Below are positions 16,247 through 25,668 of a DNA stretch of 64,000 bases, in pieces; the first letter of the stretch is position 1, and each line of letters opens with the position of its first letter. Source of the DNA: Massilia putida (GTDB lineage: Bacteria; Pseudomonadota; Gammaproteobacteria; Burkholderiales; Burkholderiaceae_D); NCBI RefSeq assembly GCF_001941825.1, contig NZ_CP019038.1:2542001-2606000 (forward strand). Reading direction: 5' to 3'. The notes beneath the pieces were generated by a model that was not told the origin of the DNA, ran no database searches, and worked only from the letters and a program-made list of their open reading frames with translations. The position numbers were made by a program, and so were the translations under genes.

Positions 16247-19200
16247 ATGGCACGTTTTTTTATTGACCGCCCCATTTTCGCCTGGGTGATCGCGCTGTTC
16301 ATCATGGTGCTTGGCGGCGTCGCCATCAAGCAGCTGCCGATCGCGCAGTATCCGACCGTGGCGCCGCCGTCGATCGTCGTCAGCGTCGCCTACCCGGGCG
16401 CTTCCGCGCAAACGCTGGAAGAATCCGTCATCTCCGTCATCGAACGCGAGATGAACGGTGCCGAGGGCATGATCTACATGGAGTCGACCAGCCAGGCCAA
16501 CGGCACCGGCTCCATCACGATCAGCTTCGAGACCGGCACCAATCCCAACCTGGCCCAGGTGGACGTCCAGAACCGCCTGGCGCGCGCGACCCCGCGCCTG
16601 CCGGCCGCCGTGACCCAGCAGGGCGTGCGCGTCGACAAGGCGAGATCGAACTTCCTGCTGTTCACGATCCTGTCGTCCGACGACCCGGCCTGGGACACCG
16701 TCGCGCTGGGCGACTACGCGTCGCGCAACGTGCTGCCCGAGATCCAGCGGATCAAGGGCGTCGGCCAGGCCCAGCTGTTCGGTACCGAGAAGGCGATGCG
16801 CATCTGGATCGATCCGGCCAAGCTGGTCGGCTTCAACCTGTCGCCGTCCGACGTCAACACGGCGATCACCCAGCAGAACGCCCAAGTGGCGTCCGGCACG
16901 ATCGGCGACCTGCCGGTGGCCAGGGGCCAGCAGATCACGGCGACCGTCGTCGTCACGGGCCAGCTGGCCACCGTCGAGCAGTTCGGCAACATCGTGCTGC
17001 GCGCCAATCCGGACGGCTCCACCGTGCGCCTGAAGGACGTGGCCCGCATCGAGATCGGCGGCCAGGCCTATACCACGTCGACGCGCCTGAACGGCAAGCC
17101 GTCGACCGGTATCGGCGTGCAGCTGTCGCCGACCGGTAACGCGCTGGAAACCGCGAAGCTGATCAAGGAACGCATGGGGCAGCTGCAGAAGTACTTCCCG
17201 AAAGGCATGAAGTACTCGATCCCTTACGACAGCACCAAGTTCATCCAGATCTCGATCAGCCAGGTGGTGGAAACGCTGATCGAAGCCGTGATCCTGGTGT
17301 TCATCGTGATGTACGTGTTCCTGCAGAACATCCGCTACACGATCATCCCGACCATCGTCGTCCCGGTCGCCCTGCTGGGCTCCTTCGCGACGCTGCTGGC
17401 GATGGGCTTCTCGATCAACGTGCTGACCATGTTCGGCATGGTGCTCGTGATCGGTATCGTCGTCGACGATGCGATCGTGGTGGTGGAGAACGTCGAGCGC
17501 ATCATGTCCGAGGAAGGCCTGCCGCCGCTGCAGGCGACACGCAAGGCGATGGGCCAGATCTCCGGCGCCATCATCGGCGTGACGGTCGTGCTGATGTCCG
17601 TGTTCGTGCCGCTGGCGTTCTTCCAGGGCGCCGTCGGCAACATCTACCGCCAGTTCTCGATCGTGATGGTGTCGTCGATCGGCTTCTCGGCGTTCATGGC
17701 GCTGTCGCTCACGCCCGCGCTGTGCGCGCACCTGCTGAAACCCGTCGAGGCGGGCCACCACATGGAGAAGAAAGGCTTCTTCGGCTGGTTCAACCGCACG
17801 TTCACGACGGGCGCCAAGCGCTATGAAGGCTTCGTCGCCAAGATCCTCAAGCGGTCCGGCCGCGCGCTGGTCGTGTTCGTCCTGCTGGTCGGCATCGTCG
17901 GCCTGATGTTCGCGCGCCTGCCGAACTCGTTCCTGCCGAACGAGGACCAGGGCTACATCATCGCCAACATCCAGCTGCCGCCGGGCGCCACCGCCGAGCG
18001 CACGAACGTCGTCCTGCACGCGATGGAAGACTATGTGCTCAAGCAGCCGGAAGTCGCCGACATGGTCGCCGTGACGGGCTTCTCGTTCACCGGCCAGGGC
18101 CAGAACATGGGTCTCGCGTTCATCCCGCTCAAACCCTGGGACGAGCGCAAGGGCCAGGGCCAGGATGCGCAAGGCCTCGCGGGCCGCATCACCGGGCACA
18201 TGATGGCGCTGCGCGACTCGTTCATCTTCGTGGTGAGCCCGCCGCCGATCCCGGAACTGGGCCGGGGCACGGGCTTCTCGTTCCGCCTGCAGGACCGCGG
18301 TGGCCTCGGCCACGCCGCCCTGCTCCAGGCGCGTAACCAGCTGCTGGGCATGGCCATGCAGAGCAAGGTGTTGACGGGCATCCGTCCGGAGGGCCTGGAA
18401 GACGCGCCGCAGCTGAAGCTGAACATCGACCGCGACAAGGCGCAGGCCCTGGGCGTGACGTTCGGCGCCATCAACACGGCGCTGTCGACGTCGCTCGGTT
18501 CCGCGTACGTGAACGACTTCCCGAACGCCGGCCGCCTGCAGCGCGTGATCGTGCAGGCCGACGCGCCCGAGCGCATGCAGCCGGAAGACCTCCTGCGCAT
18601 CAACGCGCTGAACACGAAGGGCCAGCCGGTGCCGTTGTCCGCGTTCGCGACGACGCAGTGGATCACGGGTCCGATGCAGACGACCCGCTACAACGGCTAT
18701 TCGGCGATGAGTATCACCGGCGACGCCGCGCAAGGCTATTCGACCGGCCAGGCGCTGGACGAGATGCAGGCGCTGGCCGCCAAGCTGCCGGCCGGCTTCG
18801 CGTACGAATGGACCGGCCAGTCGCGCGAGGAGATCCTCGCCGGTTCGACCGTGTTCGTGCTGATCGGCTTCGCGCTGCTGGCCGTGTTCCTGGCCCTCGC
18901 CGCGCTGTACGAGAGCTGGTCGATCCCGGTCGCCGTGCTGCTGGTCGTGCCGCTGGGCGTCCTCGGTTCGCTGCTCGCGGCGTCGATGCGCGGGCTGTCC
19001 AACGACGTGTACTTCAAGGTCGGCCTGATCACCATCATCGGCCTGGCCGCGAAGAACGCGATCCTGATCGTGGAATTCGCGAAGGACCTGCAGGCACAGG
19101 GCAAGTCGCCGTTCGACGCGGCGCTGCAGGCGGCGCACCTGCGCTTCCGTCCGATCCTCATGACGTCGCTCGCGTTCATCCTCGGCGTGCTGCCGCTGGT

Positions 19201-19402
19201 GGTCGCCAGCGGCGCCGGCGCCGCGTCGCAGCGCGCGATCGGTACCGGCGTGATGGGCGGCATGCTGACCGCGACGGCACTGGGCGTGTTCTTCGTGCCC
19301 GTGTTCTTCGTCGTCATCCGCGGATTCTTCAAGGGCAGCGAACGCCAGCGCAAGAAGTACGCGCACGAAGAAGAAAACACTGTCATCGACTCGAAAATCT
19401 GA
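16247..19402 (+). CDS. RND multidrug efflux pump, HAE1 family (AcrB/MexB type)
   Basis: At 1051 residues this has full AcrB length. It starts MARFFIDRPIFAWVIA, has the usual duplicated arrangement of helix 1, a large porter loop, helices 2-7 and the same again, and carries the helix-4 proton-relay motif GIVVDDAIVVVENVER with the Asp-Asp pair. The second half has GLAAKNAILIVEFAKDL with the conserved Lys. It exports hydrophobic and amphiphilic compounds with the proton gradient through the adaptor and channel on either side. The stop overlaps the next start as ATGA-type TGATG. Confidence 0.95.
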   Translation: MARFFIDRPIFAWVIALFIMVLGGVAIKQLPIAQYPTVAPPSIVVSVAYPGASAQTLEESVISVIEREMNGAEGMIYMESTSQANGTGSITISFETGTNPNLAQVDVQNRLARATPRLPAAVTQQGVRVDKARSNFLLFTILSSDDPAWDTVALGDYASRNVLPEIQRIKGVGQAQLFGTEKAMRIWIDPAKLVGFNLSPSDVNTAITQQNAQVASGTIGDLPVARGQQITATVVVTGQLATVEQFGNIVLRANPDGSTVRLKDVARIEIGGQAYTTSTRLNGKPSTGIGVQLSPTGNALETAKLIKERMGQLQKYFPKGMKYSIPYDSTKFIQISISQVVETLIEAVILVFIVMYVFLQNIRYTIIPTIVVPVALLGSFATLLAMGFSINVLTMFGMVLVIGIVVDDAIVVVENVERIMSEEGLPPLQATRKAMGQISGAIIGVTVVLMSVFVPLAFFQGAVGNIYRQFSIVMVSSIGFSAFMALSLTPALCAHLLKPVEAGHHMEKKGFFGWFNRTFTTGAKRYEGFVAKILKRSGRALVVFVLLVGIVGLMFARLPNSFLPNEDQGYIIANIQLPPGATAERTNVVLHAMEDYVLKQPEVADMVAVTGFSFTGQGQNMGLAFIPLKPWDERKGQGQDAQGLAGRITGHMMALRDSFIFVVSPPPIPELGRGTGFSFRLQDRGGLGHAALLQARNQLLGMAMQSKVLTGIRPEGLEDAPQLKLNIDRDKAQALGVTFGAINTALSTSLGSAYVNDFPNAGRLQRVIVQADAPERMQPEDLLRINALNTKGQPVPLSAFATTQWITGPMQTTRYNGYSAMSITGDAAQGYSTGQALDEMQALAAKLPAGFAYEWTGQSREEILAGSTVFVLIGFALLAVFLALAALYESWSIPVAVLLVVPLGVLGSLLAASMRGLSNDVYFKVGLITIIGLAAKNAILIVEFAKDLQAQGKSPFDAALQAAHLRFRPILMTSLAFILGVLPLVVASGAGAASQRAIGTGVMGGMLTATALGVFFVPVFFVVIRGFFKGSERQRKKYAHEEENTVIDSKI

Positions 19403-20826
19403 TGAACGACATGAAACGACTCACTCCTCTCGCGCTCGCGCTCGTGCTGACCGGCTGCGTGAACCTGGCGCCCAAGTATGAGCGGCCGCAAGCGCCGGTG
19501 GCGGGCGCCTTCCCGACCGTGGAAGGCACCGTCGGCAGCGGCAACGCCGTCGCGAACGAAGCGCCCGCCGCCATCACGTGGCAGCGCTTCTTCACCGACG
19601 CGCGCCTGCAGCAGCTGATCACGCTGGCCCTGGCCAACAACCGCGACCTGCGCGTCTCGATTCTGAATATCGAAGCGGCGCGCGCGCAATACCAGATCCA
19701 GCGCTCGAACGAGTTCCCGGCCGTGAACGCCGGCTTCACCGGCCAGCGCCAGACCACCGGCAAGGACAAGCCGATCAGCAGCGTCTACCAGGCCGGCCTG
19801 TCCGTGTCCGCGTTCGAACTGGACTTCTTCAGCCGCGTGCGCAACCTCTCGGACGCCGCGCTGGCGCAATTCCTCGCCACCGAGGAAGCGCGCAAGACGG
19901 CGCAGATCAGCCTGATCGCCCAGGTCGCCAACACCTACCTCACCTACCTGGCCGACGAGGAATTGCTGGCCCTGACGCAGCAGACCCTCAAGACGCGCGA
20001 GGAATCGCTGCGCCTGACCAATCTGCGCTTCGAGAACGGCGTCTCGTCGAAACTCGACCTGCAGCAGGCCGTGTCGCTCGTCGAGCAGGCGCGCACCACG
20101 CTGGCCCAGGCCCAGCGCCAGCGCGCGCAGGACGTCAACCTCCTGACCTTGCTGGTCGGCCAGCCGATTCCGGACAACCTGCCGGCCGGTGCCACGCTCG
20201 CGACGACGAACCTGCCCGACCTGCCGGCCGGGATGCCGTCCGACCTGCTGGCCGTGCGTCCGGACATCCGCGCCGCCGAGCAGCAGCTGATCGCGGCCAA
20301 CGCCAACATCGGCGCGGCGCGCGCGAACTACTTCCCGCGCATCACGCTGACGGGCAGCGCGGGCAGCGCCAGCTCCGAGCTGTCCGGCCTGTTCAAGAGC
20401 GGCACCTTCGGCTGGACGTTCGCGCCGCAGGCGATCCTGCCGCTGTTCGACTTCGGCCGCACGCGCGCCGGCGTCGAGGGCGCCCGCGCCCAGCGCGACA
20501 TCACCGTCGCGCAGTACGAGCGGTCGATCCAGACGGCGTTCCGCGAAGTGGCGGACGCGCTGGCCGGCCAGGCCACGTACAGCGAGCAGCTGCGCGCACA
20601 AAAGGCCGTGGCGGCCGCCGAGACGGAGCGCTTCAACCTGTCGGACCTGCGCTACCGCAACGGCACCGCCAGCTACCTGGACCTGCTGGATGCCCAGCGG
20701 TCGCTGTTCACCGCGCAGCAGCAAGCCATCCAGGCCAACCTGCTGCGCCTGCAGAACCAGGTCACGCTGTACCGTGTGCTGGGCGGCGGCTGGAGCGAGC
20801 CGGGGCCGGCGACGGCGGCGCGCTGA
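19402..20826 (+). CDS. RND efflux outer-membrane channel lipoprotein (OprM/NodT family)
   Basis: The 474-residue protein begins with a signal peptide ending in LVLTGC, so it is predicted to be a lipoprotein, and continues VNLAPKYERP as in OprM-type channels. Two repeats of the outer-membrane efflux domain follow, with the helix motif NNRDLRVSILNIEAARAQY in the first and DLLAVRPDIRAAEQQLIAANA between them. It trimerises to form the exit duct of the pump. I begin at ATG 19402, which overlaps the RND stop. ATG 19411 is an alternative that removes three residues. Confidence 0.93.
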   Translation: MNDMKRLTPLALALVLTGCVNLAPKYERPQAPVAGAFPTVEGTVGSGNAVANEAPAAITWQRFFTDARLQQLITLALANNRDLRVSILNIEAARAQYQIQRSNEFPAVNAGFTGQRQTTGKDKPISSVYQAGLSVSAFELDFFSRVRNLSDAALAQFLATEEARKTAQISLIAQVANTYLTYLADEELLALTQQTLKTREESLRLTNLRFENGVSSKLDLQQAVSLVEQARTTLAQAQRQRAQDVNLLTLLVGQPIPDNLPAGATLATTNLPDLPAGMPSDLLAVRPDIRAAEQQLIAANANIGAARANYFPRITLTGSAGSASSELSGLFKSGTFGWTFAPQAILPLFDFGRTRAGVEGARAQRDITVAQYERSIQTAFREVADALAGQATYSEQLRAQKAVAAAETERFNLSDLRYRNGTASYLDLLDAQRSLFTAQQQAIQANLLRLQNQVTLYRVLGGGWSEPGPATAAR

Positions 20827-20842
20827 CTCGCTAACCCGTCAG

Positions 20843-20887
20843 TTCCGGCATTGCCGAAAATGACTTTCCGGCATTGCCGACAATGAC
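20843..20887. repeat. Tandem 22-bp repeat downstream of the efflux operon
   Basis: Two copies of a 22-bp unit (TTCCGGCATTGCCGAAAATG-type) lie at 20843-20864 and 20866-20887 with one base between them and one difference. Each contains a small inverted repeat, CGGCATTGCCG, so each could form a short hairpin. They lie immediately after the channel gene stop codon. Confidence 0.8.
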
Positions 20888-20888
20888 T

Positions 20889-20956
20889 TCCCGCGCCAGC
20901 GGGAACCCATACTGGGCCGGCTAGGACACTCTGCATGGAGTCCCGCTTTCGCGGGA
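20889..20956. repeat. REP-like pair of GCGGGA hairpins
   Basis: Two hairpins with the same six-base stem, TCCCGC…GCGGGA, occur at 20889-20904 (loop GCCA) and 20941-20956 (loop TTTC), each followed by AAC. This resembles short dispersed extragenic palindromes. Together with the tandem repeat it fills much of the 346-base gap between the channel gene and the next coding region. I see no gene in that gap. Confidence 0.65.
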
Positions 20957-21172
20957 ACGACGTGGTGAGGGTTTATTTCCGCGCGCCATTGGCACGATCC
21001 CGACCGGGGCCGGCCGCGATTTCGGTATCATGAAATCGCAGGCCGGCCCCGGTTCTACATTGTATGCACGAGCGGCCCCGGCAGCCGTCGCCGGACGGCG
21101 TCCGCCAGGACCGCAACGCGCGCCGAGCCCGGCCTGTCCGGCACGGTCGCCTCATGCGCCGCGCCCCACGCC

Positions 21173-22033
21173 ATGCGACATTTTTTTCGTGCACATTGGA
21201 AATCCATCGCTGCCATCGTCCTGCTCGTGCTGCTGGCGCTGGTGACGGTGAATCCCGGCACCGCCATGCCGATCCCGCCGCTGGCCACGCGCCTGCGCGC
21301 GCACGTGACCGCCCTCGCGGCCGGCACGGAGGAGGCGGCGGCACGGCGGGCGGCCGCCGCCTACATCGACGACGTGCTGCAGGCGGCCGGCTACACCGTG
21401 CAGGACCGCGCCGGCGCGGGCCATCGTCACAACATCGAAACGGTATTGTCCAACGTGGCGCCCGGCGCCAAGGCGGCACGCACGTTCATCGTCGGCGCCC
21501 GCTACGACGGGGCCCCCGGCGCCGACCCGGAGACGGCGGCCGTGCTGGAACTGGCGCGGCTGCTGGCGGACGTGCGCCCCAGCCGCGGCACCGAAATCCG
21601 CTTCGTGTTCTTCCTGGCGCCGAAAGCCGCCACGGCCGCCGCGCCCGCGAGTCTCGACGATCTCGCGCGCCTGCTTGCGGACGCGCCGGAGGAACGCCCC
21701 GGCAGCTTCATCGCCTACGTCGGCAGCCTCGCGTCGTCGCGCGACGTGCAGGACGCGCTGTCGGCCTTCCAGAGCGTCACGGGCGTGCCGCCGCACGGGC
21801 TGGCGACGCCGGCCTACATGCAGGGCGTGACGCTGCTCGACCGCGCCGCCTGGCGCCATCCCGAGGCCGGCATGCCCGCCCTCGTCCTCACGGACACGTC
21901 GTTCACGCGTTTCCCGTACCGCCAGGCCGACGCCGACGAACCGCCCGAGCAGGCCGTCTTTGCCGGCATGGCGCGCGTGGTGGACGGTCTTGCGCGCACA
22001 TTGACGGCGCTGGCGGCGGGACAGCGCGGTTGA
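21173..22033 (+). CDS. M28-peptidase-like protein with degenerate metal site
   Basis: The 286-residue protein has an N-terminal membrane anchor or signal (SIAAIVLLVLLALVTV, residues 11-26), then a fold recalling M28 aminopeptidases: N-I-E-T-V-L, a strand F-I-V-G-A-R-Y-D, GAD at 116-118 and LELARLL. In active M28 enzymes the strand ends H-Y-D and a later Glu-Glu pair follows F-V-F-F; here the His is Arg110 and the Glu pair is replaced by the APKA region near residue 149. It is therefore probably not a functional zinc peptidase, or the resemblance is only structural. No clear partner gene is adjacent; the aquaporin gene converges on it. Confidence 0.65.
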   Translation: MRHFFRAHWKSIAAIVLLVLLALVTVNPGTAMPIPPLATRLRAHVTALAAGTEEAAARRAAAAYIDDVLQAAGYTVQDRAGAGHRHNIETVLSNVAPGAKAARTFIVGARYDGAPGADPETAAVLELARLLADVRPSRGTEIRFVFFLAPKAATAAAPASLDDLARLLADAPEERPGSFIAYVGSLASSRDVQDALSAFQSVTGVPPHGLATPAYMQGVTLLDRAAWRHPEAGMPALVLTDTSFTRFPYRQADADEPPEQAVFAGMARVVDGLARTLTALAAGQRG

Positions 22034-22173
22034 GGTTTCAGGGACTTCGAAAAACCGTCGCGAGCGGCGGCAGATTGGTCGGGGCGCACAGCCCGAGAAG
22101 CGCGGCTGTACGACGCGTACAGCGAGCATCGCAGACCAGATAAGCAACGCGCAGCAGGTTGCGCGACGTCCCT

Positions 22174-22920
22174 TCAGTCGGCCGTGGCGAATTCGGCCGG
22201 CGCCGCGGTGCCTGCCACCGTCGCGCCTGCCGGCGCGCGCGGATACAGCCAGCCGAAGACGAACGTCGCCGCCGCCGCGCCGGCCAGCTGGGCCAGCACA
22301 TAGCCCGGCACGTCGGCGAGGCGGATGCCGGCGCAGGTGTCGGTCGCCGCGCGCGCCAGCGTGAGCGCGGGGTTCGCGAACGACGACGACGCCGTGAACC
22401 AGTAACCCGCGACGATGAACAGCGCCGCGGCATACGGCGTCACGTTCGGCCGCGTACGCGCGCAGCTGATGATGGTGGCCAGGAGCCCGAACGTGGCGAC
22501 GCCCTCGCTCCACCATAGCGCGGCCCCCGTGCGGGCATGCGTCGCGGCGGCGAATGCCGGCTCGCCGAACATCCCATGCGCAATGGCCACGCCCGCGAAT
22601 GCCCCGGCGACCTGCGCCGCGACATACGGCAGCGCCAGCGCGGCAGGCAGGTTGCGCTGCCAGACTTCGGACAAGGTGACGACGGGATTCATATGTGCGC
22701 CCGAGACGCCGCCGAACATGAGGATCAGCACGACGAGGCCGCAGCCGGAAGCGATCGAATTGACGAGCAGCGCGATGGCCGCGTTGCCGCCCGCCAGCCG
22801 GTCGCCCATGATGGCGGAACCGACGACGACGGCCAGCAGCAAGGCGGTCCCGAGCCCTTCGGCGACGAGGCGGCGGGCGGGGAAAAGGGTATGGTCCGAG
22901 TGCGTCATAAATGGGACCAT
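22174..22920 (-). CDS. MIP/aquaporin family channel
   Basis: The 248-residue membrane protein shows six helices and the two half-helix signatures of the family: HMNPVVT in the first half and SFANPALT in the second. Bacterial members of this subgroup conduct water, glycerol or metalloid acids. The protein resembles channels annotated near arsenic operons, but no arsenic genes are present here. The start may be GTC-flanked ATG 22920 or the ATG at 22908 (MTHSD); neither has a strong ribosome site. Confidence 0.85.
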   Translation of the reverse strand: MVPFMTHSDHTLFPARRLVAEGLGTALLLAVVVGSAIMGDRLAGGNAAIALLVNSIASGCGLVVLILMFGGVSGAHMNPVVTLSEVWQRNLPAALALPYVAAQVAGAFAGVAIAHGMFGEPAFAAATHARTGAALWWSEGVATFGLLATIISCARTRPNVTPYAAALFIVAGYWFTASSSFANPALTLARAATDTCAGIRLADVPGYVLAQLAGAAAATFVFGWLYPRAPAGATVAGTAAPAEFATAD

Positions 22921-22965
22921 TGTGCGCGAATGGTCCCGGGTCGGAGTACCGCCGCCGCGATATAT

Positions 22966-23340
22966 TCAGTCGATACGCGGATGCGCGATGAGGGAAGAAA
23001 CCAGCTCGAGGAGGTCGGCCATCGACACCGGCTTCGACAGGAAGTGCACTCCCTCGGGCATCGTGCCGGCCTCGATCGGATTGGCCGAGATGACGAGCGC
23101 CGGCAACGCCGGCTGCAGCCGGCGCAAGGCGTGGATCACCTCGACGCCGTTCATGCCGGGCATGCGGAAATCCGTGATGAGCAGATCGAACGGACCGGCC
23201 TCGCCGGCCCGCACTGCGTCGGCGCCGCTGCCGGCAATGACAACACGATAGCCGGCGATGCTCAGGTAGCGCTCGAATACATACAGGATGGCTTCTTCGT
23301 CATCCACGACCAGGATGCGCGGCGTTGCGGGGTCAGGCAT
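22966..23340 (-). CDS. Single-domain response regulator (receiver only)
   Basis: This 124-residue protein consists of one CheY-like receiver: acidic pair Asp13-Asp14 (VVDDEE), phosphorylation site Asp57 (LLITDFRMPG), a Ser at 85 in the Thr/Ser position and Lys103 (LSKP). It has no output domain, so it would act by protein-protein contact or as a phosphate relay. No kinase is adjacent on the same strand; the nearest two-component genes are about 4 kb away and have their own regulator. Confidence 0.9.
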   Translation of the reverse strand: MPDPATPRILVVDDEEAILYVFERYLSIAGYRVVIAGSGADAVRAGEAGPFDLLITDFRMPGMNGVEVIHALRRLQPALPALVISANPIEAGTMPEGVHFLSKPVSMADLLELVSSLIAHPRID

Positions 23341-23425
23341 CTGCCAACTTGCCTTTCATTGATACTCATGCAAGTTAGCTACTTTAACACATGGTTCTCA
23401 GGATACCCGACACATTTCGATCAGG

Positions 23426-23818
23426 CTATTTGGGACGGTACATGGCGCACAGCTTGTGGCCGTCCGGATCGCGCACATAGGCCAGGAACAGCGGCCCCAG
23501 GCTGCTCTCGCGCAGGCCCGGCGGCGCCTCGATCGACTTGCCGCCGTGGGCGACCGCCGTATCGTGGAAGGCTTGCACCTGCTCGGGCGAATCGCATTTG
23601 AAGCCGATCGTGGCGCCGTTCGCGCACGTCGCTTCCGCGCCGTCGATCGGTTCGGTGATGCCGAACGAGCTGCCATTGTGCCGGTAGAACAAGCGCAGAT
23701 GGCCGGTCGGGGTACGGTTGGAGAACGGCTCGCCCGCGCCGAGGAGCCCCAGCACGGCGTCGTAAAAACGTTTGGAACGCTCGAGGTCGTTCGAACCGAT
23801 CATGATGTGACTGAACAT
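23426..23818 (-). CDS. VOC (glyoxalase/bleomycin-resistance fold) protein
   Basis: The 130-residue protein matches small vicinal-oxygen-chelate proteins: MFSHIMIGSNDLERSKRFYD at the start, then a GFKCDSPEQVQAFHDTAVAHGG helix and a C-terminal VRDPDGHKLCAMYR strand. Members include glyoxalases, thiol transferases and binding proteins; substrate is not predictable here. It is last in a minus-strand run after the transglutaminase-like gene, with 31 bases between them. Confidence 0.88.
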   Translation of the reverse strand: MFSHIMIGSNDLERSKRFYDAVLGLLGAGEPFSNRTPTGHLRLFYRHNGSSFGITEPIDGAEATCANGATIGFKCDSPEQVQAFHDTAVAHGGKSIEAPPGLRESSLGPLFLAYVRDPDGHKLCAMYRPK

Positions 23819-23849
23819 GCGTATCCTTTCGTGAGGGTGGATGCTGCGG

Positions 23850-24428
23850 TCAATCCAGGAGCGTGACGTCCGGCAGGTTGGCCAGCACCTGGTCCCACGT
23901 ATCGTAGCATTCCAATGCCTCGATGACGACGGGTAGCGGTTCGGCCCAGACCTCCGGCAGCATGCGCTCGGCGCGCGCGCGGACCGCGAACGCCAGCCGT
24001 TCGAACGGCGGCTCGAAGCGCGCGTCGACGCCGGGCTTGTTGCCCCGCGCATCGATGCGGTACCAGCCGGCGTCCTTCAGATACACGGCGTTCAGGCCGT
24101 GCAGGCAGTATGGTGCGCCACCGTCGCCGACGGACAGGCGCTGGTAGCACAGTCCCGCCGGGATGCCGTTCGCCCGCAGCAGCGCGGCCAGCAGATGGCT
24201 CTTCGCATAGCAATAGCCCGTCTTGTGGCGCAGCACGTCGGACGCCTTGCACGTCACCGGATTCAGTTTGAAATCGACGCTGTGGCGGATGTCGTCGCGC
24301 ACGAATTCGAAGCAGGCGCGCACGATGTCTCCTTCCGACGTGGCGCCTTCGGCCAGCTGGCGCGCGGTGGCCAGGACCTCGGGCGTATCGAAGTCGATGT
24401 ACGTGCTTGCGGACAGGTAGCGTTGCAT
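23850..24428 (-). CDS. Transglutaminase-like (papain-fold) protein
   Basis: The 192-residue protein carries a transglutaminase-core Cys-His-Asp set: Cys73 in KTGYCYAKSHLL, His110 in CLHGLNAVYL and Asp126 in WYRIDARGN. Bacterial proteins of this size are usually cytosolic proteases or amidases of unknown target rather than cross-linkers. It starts four bases after the hemW stop and is probably co-transcribed with rdgB and hemW. There is no signal peptide. Confidence 0.87.
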   Translation of the reverse strand: MQRYLSASTYIDFDTPEVLATARQLAEGATSEGDIVRACFEFVRDDIRHSVDFKLNPVTCKASDVLRHKTGYCYAKSHLLAALLRANGIPAGLCYQRLSVGDGGAPYCLHGLNAVYLKDAGWYRIDARGNKPGVDARFEPPFERLAFAVRARAERMLPEVWAEPLPVVIEALECYDTWDQVLANLPDVTLLD

Positions 24429-24432
24429 GAAT

Positions 24433-25668
24433 TTACCCTTCGGGCAGGAACATCTCCTGCAGGTCGTTGAGGAAGCGCTGCCCCAGTTCCGTCGGCCGGA
24501 TGACGCGGAAGTCGCGGTAGATGAGCCCCTTCGCCTCGGCCTCGTTCAACGCTTTTTCGATGGCGTTGATCGGCATGCCCGTGCGCTCGCCGAACAGGTT
24601 CGGATCGAACCCTTCCGTCAGGCGCAGCGTGTTGAGCATGAATTCGAACCCCATGTCGGCACGCGCGATCTCGTGTTCCTCGGCCACGGCATTGCCCTTC
24701 CCGGCCGCTTCCATGAACGACGCCGGCTGCTTGTAGCGGGCCTGGCGCAGCACGCGGTGCGGGAACGACAGCTTCGAATGCGCGCCCGCGCCGATACCCA
24801 GGTAGTCGCCGAACCGCCAGTAATTCAGGTTGTGGCGCGCACGGTGGCCCGGCTTGGCATAGGCCGACACTTCGTAGTGGTCGTAGCCGGCGGCGGCCGT
24901 GCGCGCGGCGATCATGTCCTGGATGTCGGCGGTGTCGTCGTCGCCCGGCAGCTCGGGCGGATACTTGGCGAAGACCGTGTTCGGCTCCATCGTCAGGTGG
25001 TACAGCGACAGGTGCGGCGGGGCGAATCCCAGCGCCATGTCGATGTCGGCCTGCGCCTCGGAAAGCAGCTGCCCCGGCAGCGCGTACATCAAGTCGAGGT
25101 TGAAGTTGTCGAAATTGGCCCGGGCGATCTCCACGGCCTTGATCGCCTCGTCGGCATCGTGGATGCGGCCCAGCGCCTGCAGGTGCCGACTGTTGAAACT
25201 CTGGATGCCGATCGACAGGCGGTTGATGCCGCTGGCGCGGAAGGCCTTGAACTTCTCGGCCTCGAACGTGCCGGGATTCGCTTCCATCGTGATCTCGGCG
25301 TCGAGATCGAGCGGCAGCAGGGTGCGCAGGTCCGACATGAGCCGGTCCAGGCCAGCCGCCGACATCAGGCTGGGCGTGCCGCCGCCGATGAACACCGTGT
25401 GGATCTTGCGGCCCCAGATCAGCGGCAGCGACTGTTCCAGGTCGGCGCGCAGCGCGTCCAGGTAGGCCTGTTCCGGAATCGGCTCCTTGCTCTCGTGCGA
25501 ATTGAAGTCGCAATACGGGCATTTGCGGACGCACCACGGCCAGTGGATGTACAGCGACAGTGGCGGCAAGGCCGCCAGGTTCAGCGCGCCCGGTTGCAGG
25601 TATTGCAAGGCCGCTGTCGCCGCGTTGCGGGGCGCCGCGGCCGGGCCGACGGGCTTGATCGGAATCAT
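24433..25668 (-). CDS. hemW: HemW, radical-SAM heme chaperone
   Basis: The 411-residue protein has the radical-SAM cluster CxxxCxxC at Cys46, Cys50 and Cys53 (WCVRKCPYCDF), a GGTPSLM motif that binds S-adenosylmethionine, and the HemN-like C-terminal domain. HemW is the HemN relative that handles heme insertion rather than coproporphyrinogen oxidation; the CxxxCxxC without a fourth nearby Cys and its linkage to rdgB support HemW. Its start overlaps the rdgB stop by four bases. An N-terminal extension of about 38 residues precedes the LSLYIHWPWC start typical of the family. Confidence 0.92.
   Translation of the reverse strand: MIPIKPVGPAAAPRNAATAALQYLQPGALNLAALPPLSLYIHWPWCVRKCPYCDFNSHESKEPIPEQAYLDALRADLEQSLPLIWGRKIHTVFIGGGTPSLMSAAGLDRLMSDLRTLLPLDLDAEITMEANPGTFEAEKFKAFRASGINRLSIGIQSFNSRHLQALGRIHDADEAIKAVEIARANFDNFNLDLMYALPGQLLSEAQADIDMALGFAPPHLSLYHLTMEPNTVFAKYPPELPGDDDTADIQDMIAARTAAAGYDHYEVSAYAKPGHRARHNLNYWRFGDYLGIGAGAHSKLSFPHRVLRQARYKQPASFMEAAGKGNAVAEEHEIARADMGFEFMLNTLRLTEGFDPNLFGERTGMPINAIEKALNEAEAKGLIYRDFRVIRPTELGQRFLNDLQEMFLPEG

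Noticed and set aside
14936..19366. A very long open frame antisense to the RND pump genes.
   Set aside because: It is an effect of GC-rich codon bias on the opposite strand; the composition is repetitive Arg/His/Gln/Asp with no domain, while the sense strand encodes clear AcrA- and AcrB-type proteins.
21064..22143. A plus-strand frame overlapping the M28-like gene.
   Set aside because: Arg/Gly/Pro-rich shadow of the real frame, without any domain signature.
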